In this document: positions 21,393 to 36,300 of the stretch, one piece after another
Layout of the letters: each line of letters starts with the position of its first letter
Position numbering within the stretch: the stretch's first letter is position 1
Assembly (NCBI GenBank): GCA_019054805.1
Contig: JAHQIY010000005.1
Location: 975,501-1,039,500, forward strand
Length of the DNA: 64,000 bases
Source of the DNA: Brachionus manjavacas
Taxonomy: Eukaryota > Rotifera > Eurotatoria > Ploima > Brachionidae
Direction of reading: 5' to 3'
The notes under the pieces: model-generated
Told to the model about the DNA's origin: nothing
Seen by the model: the letters and a program-made list of their open reading frames with translations, nothing else
The model's database searches: none
Program-made: the position numbers and the translations under genes

Positions 21393-24300
21393 CTAAAAAA
21401 ATATAAATTTATGTGTGATTTTATCTGAATTGTTGATATTTTGAAATTAAATATAAAGCTTTCATAAATTTGTGGCTTTAATTTCTTTTTAACACAAATT
21501 TAATTTCTTTTTCTACCAAAAATACTTTAATTAAAACATAGTAATTCTAAGATACTAGTATAATCTGTGATAAAATTTTTAAATTGTTAATTTACTGCAT
21601 GTTTCTAAAATTACTAAAAATATAAATGTTTTATTTTTTAATTTTAATAAATCAAAAAAATATAAAAAAGTGATAATGAGAGTTTAAATACAAGCGAGAA
21701 ATATATGGTTTTGAATGACGAAAATTCAATTAAAACAAGAAAAACAAAATATGGTCATTCATTTTTCAAATAAAGTGATATTATAAAATAACAGTTACAG
21801 TACTGCTACGATAAACTGTTTTTACGTAAATTTACGTGAACTAAAGTAATTACTAAAGTAAAAAAAAGTAAATTTCCGAAAAATTACGTAATTTTACTAA
21901 AATTTTAGTAAATTTTAGTAATTACATTTTAAATTACATTTTGTACAAGAAGTTTGTTTAAAAAAATTAGTTTTTGATTATTTTAATTTATTTTTGTTGA
22001 AAATAATTTATCATTTAATACAATATTTAGTTTTGAGTCTAAGGAATTTAAAGTAAAATTGAATAAAAATGTCCCTCATATCAACCGTTATTACGCGAAT
22101 TTACCCATTCTGATTCAAAAAAAGCTACGAACGCATCAATGACAGGAACTTTTTTGGACCATTGTTTAGAAAACAGATTGCAGTTTAAAATTATCTATAT
22201 ATTAAACATTTTTATTTTAAATTATCTATAATCCCCAGTTTTATTATAACATTGGTTTGAAACCCCTGAGTAAGTATTTGAGTTTTTACATACAGAGTGA
22301 TTTAAATTGAGAAAGACGAGTTAAAAATGCTACAACAAAAGCAAATAGAATTTTTGTTTTAATTAAAAAAAATTTAAGTATCCTTGCAGGAAGATTATCA
22401 AATTATTGTATTGTTCAATGGCTAGACCGCTCCTGGAGATTGCTGCCAGTGGATGGCACCCTTATTTATAAAAAGAATTAAATGAGCATGAGAGATTTCA
22501 ACGAAGAGGAATAAAGCTGATTCCTGAAGTGTGTGATTTGGATTATAAACAGAGTTTGACGAGGCTAGATTTAACTAACTTTAATGCAAGAAGATTAAGA
22601 GGTGATCTAACTCAGATGTACAAATTGAATTTGATAAAGGAATCAATTACAGCCCGATCACAGAATCTGGTAGCCGAAGATATTAACTGAAGAGAAAAAG
22701 CTATTGTCTAACTCGTGAACGAAAGAATCGTCTTCTTAGATATAAATCTTTTACAAATAGATTTCCGGAAGATGAGGTAAATGCATAAAATACGAATAGT
22801 TTCAAAGCAAAGCTTGATGGTTGGAAGGCAAAATAAAATGAAGCGAGTGATACAGCTCTTTAGAGCTATGCTTAGATAACCTCTGAGCTGCAGTTTAGAC
22901 TACAATTAGTACTACTAAAAAAATAAAGAATGAAAATTAAGAAAATTTTGTATGACTGGTCACGGATTTACCAAAATGATCTGAGAATAAGTTGAAATAA
23001 AAAGCCATACAAGGAATTAATATTTTAATCAAACAAATAGTATAATATTAATCAATTGTTCGACAAAAAAATATTTTTTTTTATATTAGAAAAAAAAAAT
23101 TTTTTTTTTATAGTTGATATTTTGTTTTTTTTAAAAATTATTTAAATGTTTTTTTAATTTTATAAAATAAATTTTTTTAATTCTATCCGAAATTATTTGT
23201 GTTTTAGATCAAAACTACAGCGCTATCGAATTTGACTTTATCGGCCAAAAATTCTTACTCTTAATTCTACATGGAAACCTAAGAAAGCCAATTTTTTAGG
23301 GGGGTTAAAAAAATAATTTTTTGACTACCCGCACTCAAAGATTAGAACAAAAATTATAAGTTGTATCCTTCTAGTTCTAAAAATCTACTAAATTTTTTCA
23401 ACTAATTTTCCAATTTAATTGTAAATTTTCATAAATTAAAATTTAATCCTAAATTGAAATTGGTGTTCATTAAAAATCGTTTTAAATGATAAAAATTAGA
23501 TTAATTTTCAATTAATTTATAAAAAACATATTTACCGGGATTTTTTCTCCAATATATTTTTCTTGTAACGTTGTTGTGATTAATTTTTGCTTTAGATCTT
23601 GAATACCAACTTTGGTGTAGCTTGATACAAAAAAGAATCCAACAATGTTTTTGTATCTTGATTGCAAATCCTCCTGGTCCAAAGAATATTTTGAAACCTT
23701 TGAGAAAATTTTACAAGAATTAAAAATAAAAAAGAAAAACTTCAATTGGTCTTAGCTACCGCAATGTTTTGAGAACTGAGACAGTAAAGAACCAGAACCA
23801 TATTTTTATTTCAATAGACTAGTTTGAAAGAGACATTATAGTAATTTCTTTTGCAAAAAAAAAATTTCACTTGCAAAAATCTGAAAAAGCAAATCAACTA
23901 TATTATGATAGAAAGAGACTATAATATTTAGCTTATGATCAAAAAAAATCGCTACTTGATAGTATTAATTTAAAGATTTAAAATTTTTTTAATTAATTAT
24001 TATTTCAATACAATTCTAATTTAAGAACTGTCAAAAGGAATTGTCACAAAATTTGGAGAAAATTTAGATGAATTTTAGTACAGAAAAAACCAAAGTAAAA
24101 TTAAAAGCTAAAATTTTTTCAAAATGATTAAAATTATTGCTGTAAATTGGTTCAGTAGGTGTGTGTGGTACTCTAAATCAAACTAGTGAAAAAACTTCAA
24201 TTTTGTAAAACATTATTATGTGTTTATATGGATTTATAGAAATTTTCGCATTAGATGATACATACATAGCTTGTGTCATCTTATTCGATTTACAGAACCA

Positions 24301-27300
24301 ATTTTAATAAAGAATTTTTTCCTGATTAAAATAAGTTATATTTTTTTAATAATAATTTTTTCAAAAGGTAATGGAAAGGTAAAGGAAAAACCTCAAAAAC
24401 TTACAGTTTTTGTAAAAAAATTGATAGTTAGAAAATTCGTCATTTTTCAACTATTTTCATAAAATTTATTGACTTGAAATTTTGAACACTTTTTGAGTCG
24501 AATACAAGCTTTAATTAAGTGGCATTTTGAAACTTTAAATAAAAATTTGACAGATGTTTTTCATAATTTCTTAATTTTTGCATTAGCTTTTTTTCAAGAA
24601 AAAAATATAGAATAATTTAAACTATCTTACTTTAAAAAGTATATCATTCAAAAGCTAAATTCATAAGCTCTAACGTAATACACAATATTTGTTATTTTTA
24701 CAGGGCCAATTTAAGTTCATTTAGGTTCCGATTTTCTGTGCATCTTTTTCTAAACTATTGACTGTTTTTCTATTTTTTTTCAAACAAAATTGGCATATCA
24801 GCCATCTTTTCTTCTTCAATTAATTTTTCTTCTGCAAACACGCTTATCATTTGATTGAGATTCTTCCAATAAAGTTAACATTTACCTTTCCAACAAAAAA
24901 CATGCGAAAAAAAAATAAATTATGGCCATTTTAATCAGGTAAAAATTCTCTACAAAACGATGCATCGAATCGGCATCAGAAGTTTCATTACCACTGAGGA
25001 CAAGATAAGCTTAGATATTTATCATAAGCTTAGAACATGTCAAAAAAATATTTTTATAAAGAGCATATTTTTTTAAAAGCTGGATAAAATTTCACTCTTA
25101 CTGGTAAATTTACATTTTTCTATTTGAAATTTTAAAATTTGGTTCAACCATTTTTGACCATTCTTTATAAAATCGTTTAAAATAAGAAGTAAAAATTAAA
25201 TTAAAAATTAATGAGCTTGAAAATTTTTCTACTCTAAACTAAAAAATAAATTTTCTAAGTGTCAAAACAAATCAAGCCTTTCACATTGACTTAAATAATA
25301 TATCTTGAAAAAAGTAACCAAGTTAATACAAAACTTATTAATAATTTAAGTTAATAAAATAAAATTACCTGATCAATATGAGTACCAACGACAAAAATAG
25401 GAGCACCTGGAGCATGACAACTAATGCTGCTCAACCAAAACTCTAAACCAGCATATTCACTGCCCAATCTGACATTCCAGACCAATAAATAAACACCTCG
25501 GGAAGTCAAGAAAAACTGATGTGTGTTGTAGTAAACACTTTGACCAGCAAAGTCCCACATTGAAAATGTTAAAGTAGACCCATCGTCCAAATCAACTTGC
25601 CAATCATCTATACTAATACCATCGGTTACTTCACTCGATTCATCTTCATTTCCTTTCAAAGCTTTTAAAAGAGTTGTCTTTCCCGCTTGACCAAGACCGA
25701 CCAGCATAAGTTTTGTTCGCTTGAGCTTGACATAACCTGAAATCATGCGTTTTAGATAAGTTAAGACAGAATTCATGCCTCTTCTGACAATTTCTGGTGG
25801 AGGTGTCACCAAAGATAAACAATTGTTCAAATCAAGCTTGTTCAAAGGCAAATTTGCCAATTCCGGACTTATATTTTCCAATAGGACACAATTACTAAGT
25901 ATCAGTGTATTCAGTTTTTTCAGCATTTTGACTTCATCTGGGATTTGAGTTATTGCCTGAAAACTCAAGTCCAAAGTTAATAAATTTGTCATTTGAAAAA
26001 TTATGATGGGAAAATCAGGGCCGATGCGAAGAAATTTTTTAAACAAAAACGCATTCATTCTAATAATCTCCTCTGACTCCAAATATCCATTTGAATTAGA
26101 GTCGAAATGAGCAAATAATTTTTCAATGAAATCATGACTTAAAAATTTTGATTTACCTATTTCTTTGGCAAAATTCTCTTTGCTAATTAATGAATTATTT
26201 CTGCTATATTTATCCATGTCAAATAATGGAATTCCACTCATTTTTAAATTAATCATATTCTCTGGGTTGAGATTGAGAAAAAAATGACCAAAAGAGGACC
26301 GGGAAATCCGAATTGTTTCAATTCTGTCAGGCATTTGAACCATCATGCTGGCATCATTTATTTCTAGGTTTTCGATCTCTAACATTTCCAGACTTGACAT
26401 CTTTTTGAAATTTAAGTCCGCTTCATCTAATCGGTTCTGGTAAAGAAAAATTTTCAGCTTGTCCAATTCAAAAATTGAAGGGGGTATATAATTTAAATGA
26501 TTGTACCATAATTTCAGATGAACCAAGTGATCGAAATGGTTGAAAAAATTTTTGTCGTCAATCCGAAGAGGAACGTTTATCAAGACTAGTCCAACAATAT
26601 TGCGATATTTGGACGCAAAATTTGAGTCTAATTTGAATGCAGTCTGAAAGCCAATGATACCAAATCGCAAGCAAAATTTGGAATATTCATTTAGTTTTTT
26701 CTTTAGTGAAAATGAACGATCATTTGATTGATTGTACTTGTGATCTGCCAAATAACAAAAATAGCATCTTCCCAAAAGGCCAGGGCTCTTTTGAAAGCTG
26801 TAAACTTTGGAATTTTGCTTTTCTTCACAGATTAGATTCAGAAATTTTTTTAGGTTAAAATCAAAATTTTGAGTTGAGCTTTGATTTTTATTGATGAAAA
26901 GTATAAAATATTCGTAAAATTTTCGTAAATATGTACGAATAATTGCTGTTATTTGAAATTCGTCCAAGTCTGAGTCTTGGTTTTCGAATATTTTGCAATT
27001 GTTTGGAATAATTGTTTTAAACTTAAAAATTTTTTTAAATATTAATTTATTTAAGAATTAGCAGGAAATTTTTGTCTTTTGATTCTTTTGAACTGGTATT
27101 GCTAACGGGTGTCCAATTAAGCTTGACCGAAATTTTGAATAAAAAAAAAATTTGAAAGGAATGTTTGTTTCCGATGAAATTTTATACAGATAAAGAATGA
27201 GTACTTATATATAATAAAATCGAAAACTCTTCGATAGGACAACTAGGTCACAAGGAACCCTGATGAGCTTGAGTTCTAGTCAACCTTAAAAATGTCCCCC

Positions 27301-30300
27301 AGAGTTACTTTTTACCAATATAGTATCAAATACCGTTAAAAAAAGAATTTTATCAGCTTTCCAATGCCACCTAGTTCTAATTTTTCCGATGCTCAAACGA
27401 TGAAATTATACTAAGTTCAAAAAATGGGATTTTGTGAATAAAATGTGATTACTTTTGAATGGAATGAATTTTTATTACCAAATTTTGTCTGATCATAATA
27501 AATACTCAATTTTACACAAAAAAGTGAGAATAAAATTCTTGATAAAAATTTTAGACACTTCTTTACCATTTTATACCATTTTTTTTTATTTAGTTTTTTT
27601 GTTCTATTTTACATTTCTAAAAATAATTGCGTAATTATATTTCTAATTTTAACATGCTAAAGTATTGAGTTTTAATGAAACACACAATTTCAAAATTTCA
27701 AAAAAGTTAAATAGAAAAAAAAACTTGCCAAGTTATTAAAAAAATTTTAAAAATGTTTAAATAATTTAGAAAAATAAAATTTTGGTGATTTTTTCAAATA
27801 AATTTTGAACTACATGTCATAAAAAATTAAAAAGGGCTCATTTTAATATTTTTTCATTGCTCTTTAAAATAAAGTATCAAACTTATATATTTTCTTGATT
27901 GAAGTTAGAGAACAGGTGTTTTAGATTTTATTTTGTATCAATAATAAAAATAGTAATTGTCCCTTTTCTATCCTAGTGGATAATGAGGAGCCGCCCATCT
28001 CCTTTTCATGTACCTTTTTGAGCAATGGCTTCGATCTGACACTGAGGCTACTGCATCGAGCTGATCATCTACACCCCTATTATTACCCAGTTTATTTTAT
28101 AATGAAAGAGGTTTAAAAATTCATCCCGTATTGCAGAAATATTTTGAAGATTTTTCACCCACAGCGGTCTTTGAACCCTCGATCCTCTTCTTGCATGACA
28201 AACCCGCAAACCATTCGGCTATACGGGCTTTTATTTTGTATCACCTTTTTTAAAAATATTTATTTGTATTTGAATACAATACAAAACCATTAAATTAGAT
28301 ATTTTTTGATAAATTTTTTTCAACAAAATATTGAGTATCTTGGTACAAATAGAAAGAAATCTTGAAAAAATGTCCAAATAAAGAATCAAGTCGATTTTAT
28401 CAAAAAAAATTAAAAAAGCTCATTGAAATTGATTGAGTCTGAAGGGGGTTGTAGCAAATGAAATCAATGTGTCTGATTGACACTATATGATTTGGAGGAC
28501 TATAAAAACTATTTTTTATAATATTTATTTGTTACGGCTAATTTCGGCTGAAGGTTAAGTGTGATACACTATAACCCATAAATTTAAGGATATTCAGAAA
28601 GAAAATCTGCTTTTTTGTTTATTATTTTTGTGAACAAAAATTTCAAAATTTTGTTCATAACAAAGATGAAATCCATTCCATTTAGTTTTCATTTCTGTGG
28701 CAGAAGTGAAAGGAAATCCATCTTAAAAAACTACTTATAAACTATTAGCCACTTTTTTACTTTACATTTAATTTTTTACACTTTTTATTCTGAAATTCTT
28801 ACTCTATCTAATTAATTTTCGTATTTGAAATTTTGTAAATTTTTTTTAATGCTCAAAAGAGAGTGCTCTTTCTTCAAGCAGCAGACCATAGGTCACATTT
28901 TAATTTAAATAAATAAATAAATTTATGTGGTAAGTGTTCAAAATTTTTAAGTAATCAATAAAACTTACTTTTGAATTTAAAACCAAATATGAAGATAATA
29001 ATATGACGATTAGTTCACTTGAATCAATCGATATATCAGTCATTGGAATACCTTCCGTATTTAACAAATGGGAATAAACAGTTAAATCATCATTTAGTCT
29101 GGTCATACAACACATATGCAAATGGATGTTTTTAAACAGAGTTTTTTTATTCCAAATCTTGAGATCATCAAAGTTTCTTGGTAGCAATAGGATTCCTCTA
29201 GTTGGGGAGCTTGTTTGATCACAGATCATTTTAACCTTGTTTTCCATTATCAAAGCCGCGTTATGCATTAGATAATTATTAAAATCAGAAATCTTAGCTT
29301 GTATAATTGGAAATTGAGTGCATGACTTTTGAATAATCACATTTTTATCCCCTTTAAATTCACGTAAGCTCATTCCACTTTTTTGCTCCTTTGCAGAAAA
29401 AAACATTAAAACTTTAAATCATATAAATAAAATACAAAAACAATTTACTTGAGTAAATACATCAAATGGAACTGCTTTTAGATCGTTCTCTTTTAAATAG
29501 TCTTCCCAATCGAACTTTTTTTCATAGTTTTTATGATAATCTAAAATTCATAGAAAAAAATTTTTTTTTCCTTTTATTATGCTAGAATAAAAATTATTAA
29601 AACCTTTAGGAGGGTCAAATTTAATATTTTTATATTCGTCTGTGATGGGTCTGAGAGTTGCTTGATCTTTTCGATATTCAGCCCACCCAACTGGTCTAAA
29701 ATCAAGGTCATTTATATCAGCCCAATAGTTAAAATTATCACTCCATCCATCAAAATGGATCAAAACAGAGTTACCATTTACTTCCACTTTAAACAAAAAT
29801 AATACTTTTTTCAACAAATTTTATGCTCTTAGTTACTTATTGATGCAGGAGCAATTAAATGAACATTCTTACGATCTCTGGCCTCCAGTCGATGATGAAT
29901 CAAATAAGATAGATCATTTTTTCTATTATAATTCTTAGTTGAATTACTGTATTCAACAATTTTTGAAAAATCGTATGACTCTTCTGATTGAGGGATGCCC
30001 AATATCGGAACGAGATTTAAAGAACCATACTCAATTTGTAGCATGGTCACTCCATTTAGAGACACAATGATTGAGTTAAAATCGCAATTCTAAGAAAATT
30101 TAAAAAATTTTTTATTTTTGATTTCATAAATTTACTTTTTTAACAGATTCGATTCTTATCTCATCTCCAAATTTTATTTTGGCATTTAAAGTCTCATCAC
30201 CTCTTGGTTTAACTTTAATAAATTGACGATCTGTTGATTTGTTTATCTGAAGATATTTCAGATCAAATAATGAAATAAATAGTTTCTCCTGGTCGTCATT

Positions 30301-33300
30301 AGTACTTTTTTTATTTTTTATAAATTTTATTTTCTAATTTTCGTTTCAATTTACTTACTCTAGAAATATCAAAAAAATGTTGTTTTTTTTCAATAGTTCG
30401 TAATCTGAGAACTTTATAGCAAAAATTTCATAATCTTGAAGAATTTTGTTATCATCGATTTCGGGTTTATAAAAATTTAGGCAAATGTTTAAAAGATCTT
30501 CATGAAAATTTTGCCATAAAACCAAATCACTTTTGATAAATCTTTTGTACATTTGGAAATAAACCATTTTAAGACTTTTTTGTTTATCCAAGTCTAGATA
30601 GCAGTCGGAACATTTTGAATCATTGGATTCATAAAATTTAAAACTGTGGCTACATATTTCAATAATTTCATGAAAATAATGAAAATCGATCTGGCAGAGC
30701 GTTTCGTTTAAACTAATCAAGTCATCTTATTAACAATTATTAAAAAGTTAAAGATTTGTTTTAGTTAAATTAATTTTTACCTGCATCATTTTTGCTCAAA
30801 AGTTTTATTTCGTTTTTTTCAAATTCTAAAGGATGATTTGTCTTTTCAAATTTGATCTTAAGAAAATTTTTAAATCTGTTAAAAATTATCAGTGTTAAAA
30901 ATTTACTTTTTTGGGGACATGAAATTTAGTTAGCAAATTTTTTATATACAAATAAAAGTTCATGTACAGTACTCTAAAATGACTTAAATATGATTTGTCT
31001 TCAAGAGATATATTTTTTTCAACATCCGTCATTCTTACACTCAAAGAAACTAAAAATTAATAGATTAATGAAATTTAAAAATTCGCTTCTATTTTTTTTT
31101 ACTTTCTCTGTCAGAAAATTTAATTAATACATAAAAATAAGCATCTTCATATAAAAAACCATTCCTCCACAATTTAAGACATGTTTTAGTGTCAAAATGC
31201 ATACAGATGAATTCAGAAAAAGCGTTGAAAGATAATGGAGAAAACAATTGCCATACCATTTTGTACTCCAAATCTTTGCATTCTTCATCCCAGTCCTGAG
31301 TTTTTTAAAATGTAAAATTTTTATTTAAAGATCGGGTTTCAGAATTGAAAAACTGTAAATTTTGCTCGAAAATAAATTAGGAATTTTATGTCACCAAACA
31401 GTCAAACCTGCCAACACTCACTTGATATGACTTGGTAAGATAACAGAAGATTTTTTTTGTGCTATTGAAGAAATTAAATGTGTGTTGTTGGTTAGACTTG
31501 ATTGTGTTTTAAGAGAAAACACTTCCCACAACCTAAAAATTAGCTTTCACAACCTATGAAAATATTCTGATCGAAACATCAAAATTTTTTTTTAAATGAA
31601 AATTTTATCAATGCAATCTATAAAAATTAGTCATTAACACAAAAAAAAATATTTTTTAATTTTTTTTGGTCTTGCTCTTTTTTTCTTACGATTTTTTTGT
31701 TTTTTTTTAACATTCACTGCGTTTGTGAACGCTCCAGTACCTTCATTACAATTCACTTCATTAACAATTATCGAGTCTTCATCAGAACTATCATATTTTT
31801 TTGAATATATTTTTCGAACAGTACTTTGAATAATACAGCATTTTAAAAGCAAAAGGAAGAATTTTTGGCATTTTGAAATTGTAATTTTAAAATATTTTTA
31901 AATTTACGCATTATTGTAAATTAAGTATTTACAACCAAAAATTTAGTTTTCACAACTTAAAAAAAAAATTTAGCAAAGGTTGTAAAAACTAAAATAAAGG
32001 TTGTAAGTGCTAATTTTTTAGGTTTTAGGAACAACTGACCCGTGTTTTAACCATATTCGGGTGTGGGTTGATTAGGCAAACTCAATTAATTATAGTAATT
32101 AATTTTTGAAGGCTTCTTAGTTTTCTATTTTTTTAGTGTAAGTCTAAAATTTGTTCAAAGTAGAAGGATGCAAGGATGAACAATTCATAGAAAATTATTA
32201 AAATAATACAAAACTCATAGAAATAAATTTCAATAGACAAATACTCATAGATTTATTTTTTATTGAAATTGTGTAACAGCTTTAAAGAAAAATGTATAAA
32301 AAAACGAAAAAATTTGATTAAAATTTATTAATTTAAAGTTGTTTTAAGAACAATTTTTTGTTTATTTGCAAGAATAATGACTAGCAAAATTAATAAAGCA
32401 GGAAAAGTTACACCTAAATTTATTTTTTTGCATTTTTAGTAGCTATTGGAAATTTCTTAATATATTGTTAACTTGTTAACTATCAAAAATTATGAGAGAT
32501 TATTATTCTTAAAGAAAATTTTCAATGAATTATTCAAAATGTCATCAGACAGTTATTTAGTAATTAAAAAATGGGCATAGTTTCTTGATATTTACTTAAA
32601 TACAGTTTTTAAAAATATTTGTTTCGGAAACCCGGCCATAATTTTTTTGAATACTTACAAAAGGATCTGTTTGAATTTTAGTCAACTGAAATAATGGAAT
32701 TATTTTTTCTTTGTTAACAACAAGTATCAAATTATTTTTTTTCAAAAACAAAATCAAATTATCAAAAATTGTATCAGTAGGACATAAATTTTTAAATTTT
32801 TCTTTCAACTCCTTATGATTCCATATCGGAATGTTAGCACCAAAAATTTTATCCAGTGTTGGATCATTTGTTTTTCCTTTAAATAAAACATCGACTATAT
32901 TTTTGAACCAACTCAAATCAGTGATTAAAAATTTTGATTTTTCATCAAAAAAAAATCGCCCTCGGGCACTTTCAGCTCTTGCATATCTTAAAAAAAGCTG
33001 GTCAAAATTCTTCGATTGTAACTCTTTTAGCTTTTGATTAGACAAAAATATTTGATTTAGCTCGTCAATTGTTAAAATGCATCGATTTTCAAAATTTAGT
33101 GTTTTTGTAATCAGCTCATCTACTTCTATTTCTGTGTCTTCACATTTATCTCCATAGTACAGAAACCAATTGAACATGAAAAAAGAATTATCGAATAAAT
33201 AAGTGCTTAGTGTTCCATGTGATTTTGATTCCAAATCAAGGTTAGATGAAAAAGTTTGTAGCTAAATTTTTTTTTATTCTAAAAAAAATTTAAATAAATA

Positions 33301-36300
33301 TTTCAAACTTACCGATGCTTTTGTTGAACAGTACTTATATACATAAATAATCCAGTTGCATAAAATGGCAGCAGCTCTGGAAATTTTTCCGACATAATCC
33401 GGATTAAAATTTTCCATTTCGATAATTTTTTTTACTTGTGTCAATTTATAATCATTTACTGAGTCTAGATCAAAACATTTTAGCTGGCTGATGAAATCTG
33501 TTGTGTTAATAAGCTTAATAAAATTCTGAAAATTTGGAGGTTTCGAGAACAAATAGCATAGGGCCTCGGCTACTGACAGTGCAGCGGCTGGTGGAGCTTT
33601 GAAGGATTTTATCTCAGCTATGTCACTTTTACGAATGGAATCCAAACACTCTTGCATTTTAGAAATATATTCAGTTAATTTTTCAATGATTTCTTCATAT
33701 TTTGGTTTAATTCTGCTACTAATAAATTGGTCTACAACCTTATTATTTTTTGGATCAATTATGGCAAAGTTTAGAGCATTCATTATTAATTCGATCTGCT
33801 CGGCCAAATTTATTTGCTCACTCACCTCAATTTGAAGCTGAACATTTAATTTTGAGAAATTTCTTCAAAAAATTTTTTAATAAAATAAAATCAAAATACA
33901 AAAATTGAATAAAAGAGTGCCGAAAATTTTATAATTTTGAGTAATAAAAATAAAAAAATAAAAACTTGTGTCAAATTTTTTTTAAAGAAAAAATTGAATA
34001 GTGCAAAGTAGAACAAAAATGAAAAAACTTTTTCTAAAAGACTAAAATTGGTACCGTAAAATACATTTAATGTATCATTTAAATCATTTGTGAATACCTT
34101 GCGATGTCATCGTTAGAAAATTAATTTTATTCTGGAAAATTAATTTTATTAGGAATTCTAAATGATACACCCGGGGGAAACTAAAAATTATTTATTTAAT
34201 AAAAAAAAAAACTAAAATGCAATTGTTTCGAACTATTAATAAAAAAATAAACATAAATCGGTCGAGATCAATTTCTACAAGAAGAATTTTAAAGAAAAAT
34301 CATACTGATATTAAAAAAAAATGAGTGAGCACTTTGGTGTAGATTCTCGGTATAGATTAGTGAAAATACCTACTGAAGTCAAAAATGTGAAGCTGGGTCA
34401 AAAAAGAAAAATACCTCAAAAAAAGTAAATAATTGTTTATAAGTTTGGCTATTTTGATAATCTTTTTGTCAATAAATCAATTTAAATAAATTATTTTCTA
34501 ATATATTAAAATAAATTTGAAATTAATTTAAAGTTCTTTATTCAATTGTGTTTATAACTTTATTAATTTTTTTTCAAAAACACAATTACTCATTTGGAGT
34601 ATTGGCTGTTATGTGACCAGACCAGATTTTTTTAGACTAGTAAACTTTTTAAAAAACTAGTAAAAATTATTTTAATTTTAGTAATGCTTCTTATTTTGGT
34701 CACTTAGATTTCGAAAATAATTACAATTAAATTAAAATTAAATTTTATTATAAGTACAATGATTTAATTTGAATTTTAACACTGTAACTGATAAAAAGAT
34801 GATTTTTATTTTATTTATTTTTATTATTTAAACTATTATATTAAATTAAATTTTAACAATTATAGCAAATTTTTGACAAGTTTGCCACGTACTGGTCACA
34901 TAATAGGCATTTTTATTTTTTTGCTCTAAGATTCACAATTTTGAATTATTTTATTCTCGAATTGTTAGTTAAACTAAGATTTACAATTTTATATTATTTA
35001 CACAATTAAGTGAGGTATAGACAATGAGAATATAAAAAATTTAAAATCCTTTTTGAACTCTATCATAATTTGAATTTATTTAGCACTTTTCCTTTTTGCA
35101 CTTTCTGTACTTTATGTACTTTTTCAGAATATTATTTTATTTGACACTGTTCCTTTTTGTAGTTTCTGTTCTTAAAGGTAATTTAATCATTATGTTAAAA
35201 CTAAAACGGAGTCCGGGCGGAGCCCTGGTTTAGGGATTCGGGTATGCTAGTGGTAAGAAAAATATTAGTTAAATTTAAAATTGATTTTTACAATATTGAT
35301 TAATTAAAATCTTTTTTATTTCCATTAAGTACAAAAAGTAAAAGGAGTAAAGAAAGTATAATAAGGAACAGGGACAAATAAATTATTTTATGAAAAAATA
35401 GTTTTTTAAAAGTTTAATCTCATTGTCTATCCATTAATTAAGTATCAAAAGTTTTAGAGAAAGTTTTTTCAAAAATGGCATCAGACCATTAATTTATACA
35501 AAAATTAAATAATTAAAATTTAATCAAAATTTCATTTCCTAACCAAGCATAGTTGAAAAAAATTATAAAACTTTATGTAAAATTTTTAAAATTATAAAAC
35601 TTAACGCAATTAAAGACATTTTAATAACAATTACTTACGTCAAGTAGATGTTTTGATCAAATTTAATTTCATCTGTAACATTTTTAAGTTTTTCAAATAA
35701 AGCGCTACGAATTTTATCATTTAAGTTGTCATTATCTTTTCCAACACCAAGTACCAAAATGCTAGAAGGGAGAATATTTTTTGCTAAAACTACCAAAAGA
35801 CGGGATAAAATGGATTTTGTATTTGTTTCTATTTCTTCACTAGCATCGAAAGTTAAGACAATCGAATTTTTTTCGCTTATAAAAAATTCAGCGTATGACT
35901 TTAAAAAATAATTAAAAATTTCAACAAAAAATTTAAATCTTACTTCAGAGCATTCATATAAATTTAAAAATTTGTTTTTGCTATTTTTTAATCTTCCATA
36001 TTTAAAAAAATGATTCTGTTCATTTTCTGCGGGCAAAATTGCTTGTGAGCTGCCAATTTTTTCTGTCAAATTTGGACTGAAAATGTCTGAATTAATTATA
36101 ACGCATTTTGCTTGATCAAAAATTTGCTCTTAAAATCAAAATTTTAATTTTTTTAACTTAAAATTTTTAATTGTTTTTCTAACCATATTTAAGTAAATTT
36201 CTTGGATCATAATTTAAAGAAACCATAAGACTTTCTGATATCCTGTCACAGCATGAAAATCTTTCATTTAGCTTTTGATGGTTTTAAAAAGTAAAATTTT

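Noticed and set aside
24271-24462. 63-codon plus-strand ORF in ROCO intron 15
   Set aside because: Hydrophobic and Lys-rich low complexity with no similarity that I recognise.
28150-28229. Possible tRNA gene on the minus strand
   Set aside because: A- and B-box-like elements are present but the stems do not close, and the sequence continues into a body shared with 50.5 kb, so it is a SINE head.
35205-35255. G/C-rich patch with GGTTTAGGGATTCGGG, tRNA-like at first sight
   Set aside because: No A box, no acceptor stem and no cloverleaf pairing.
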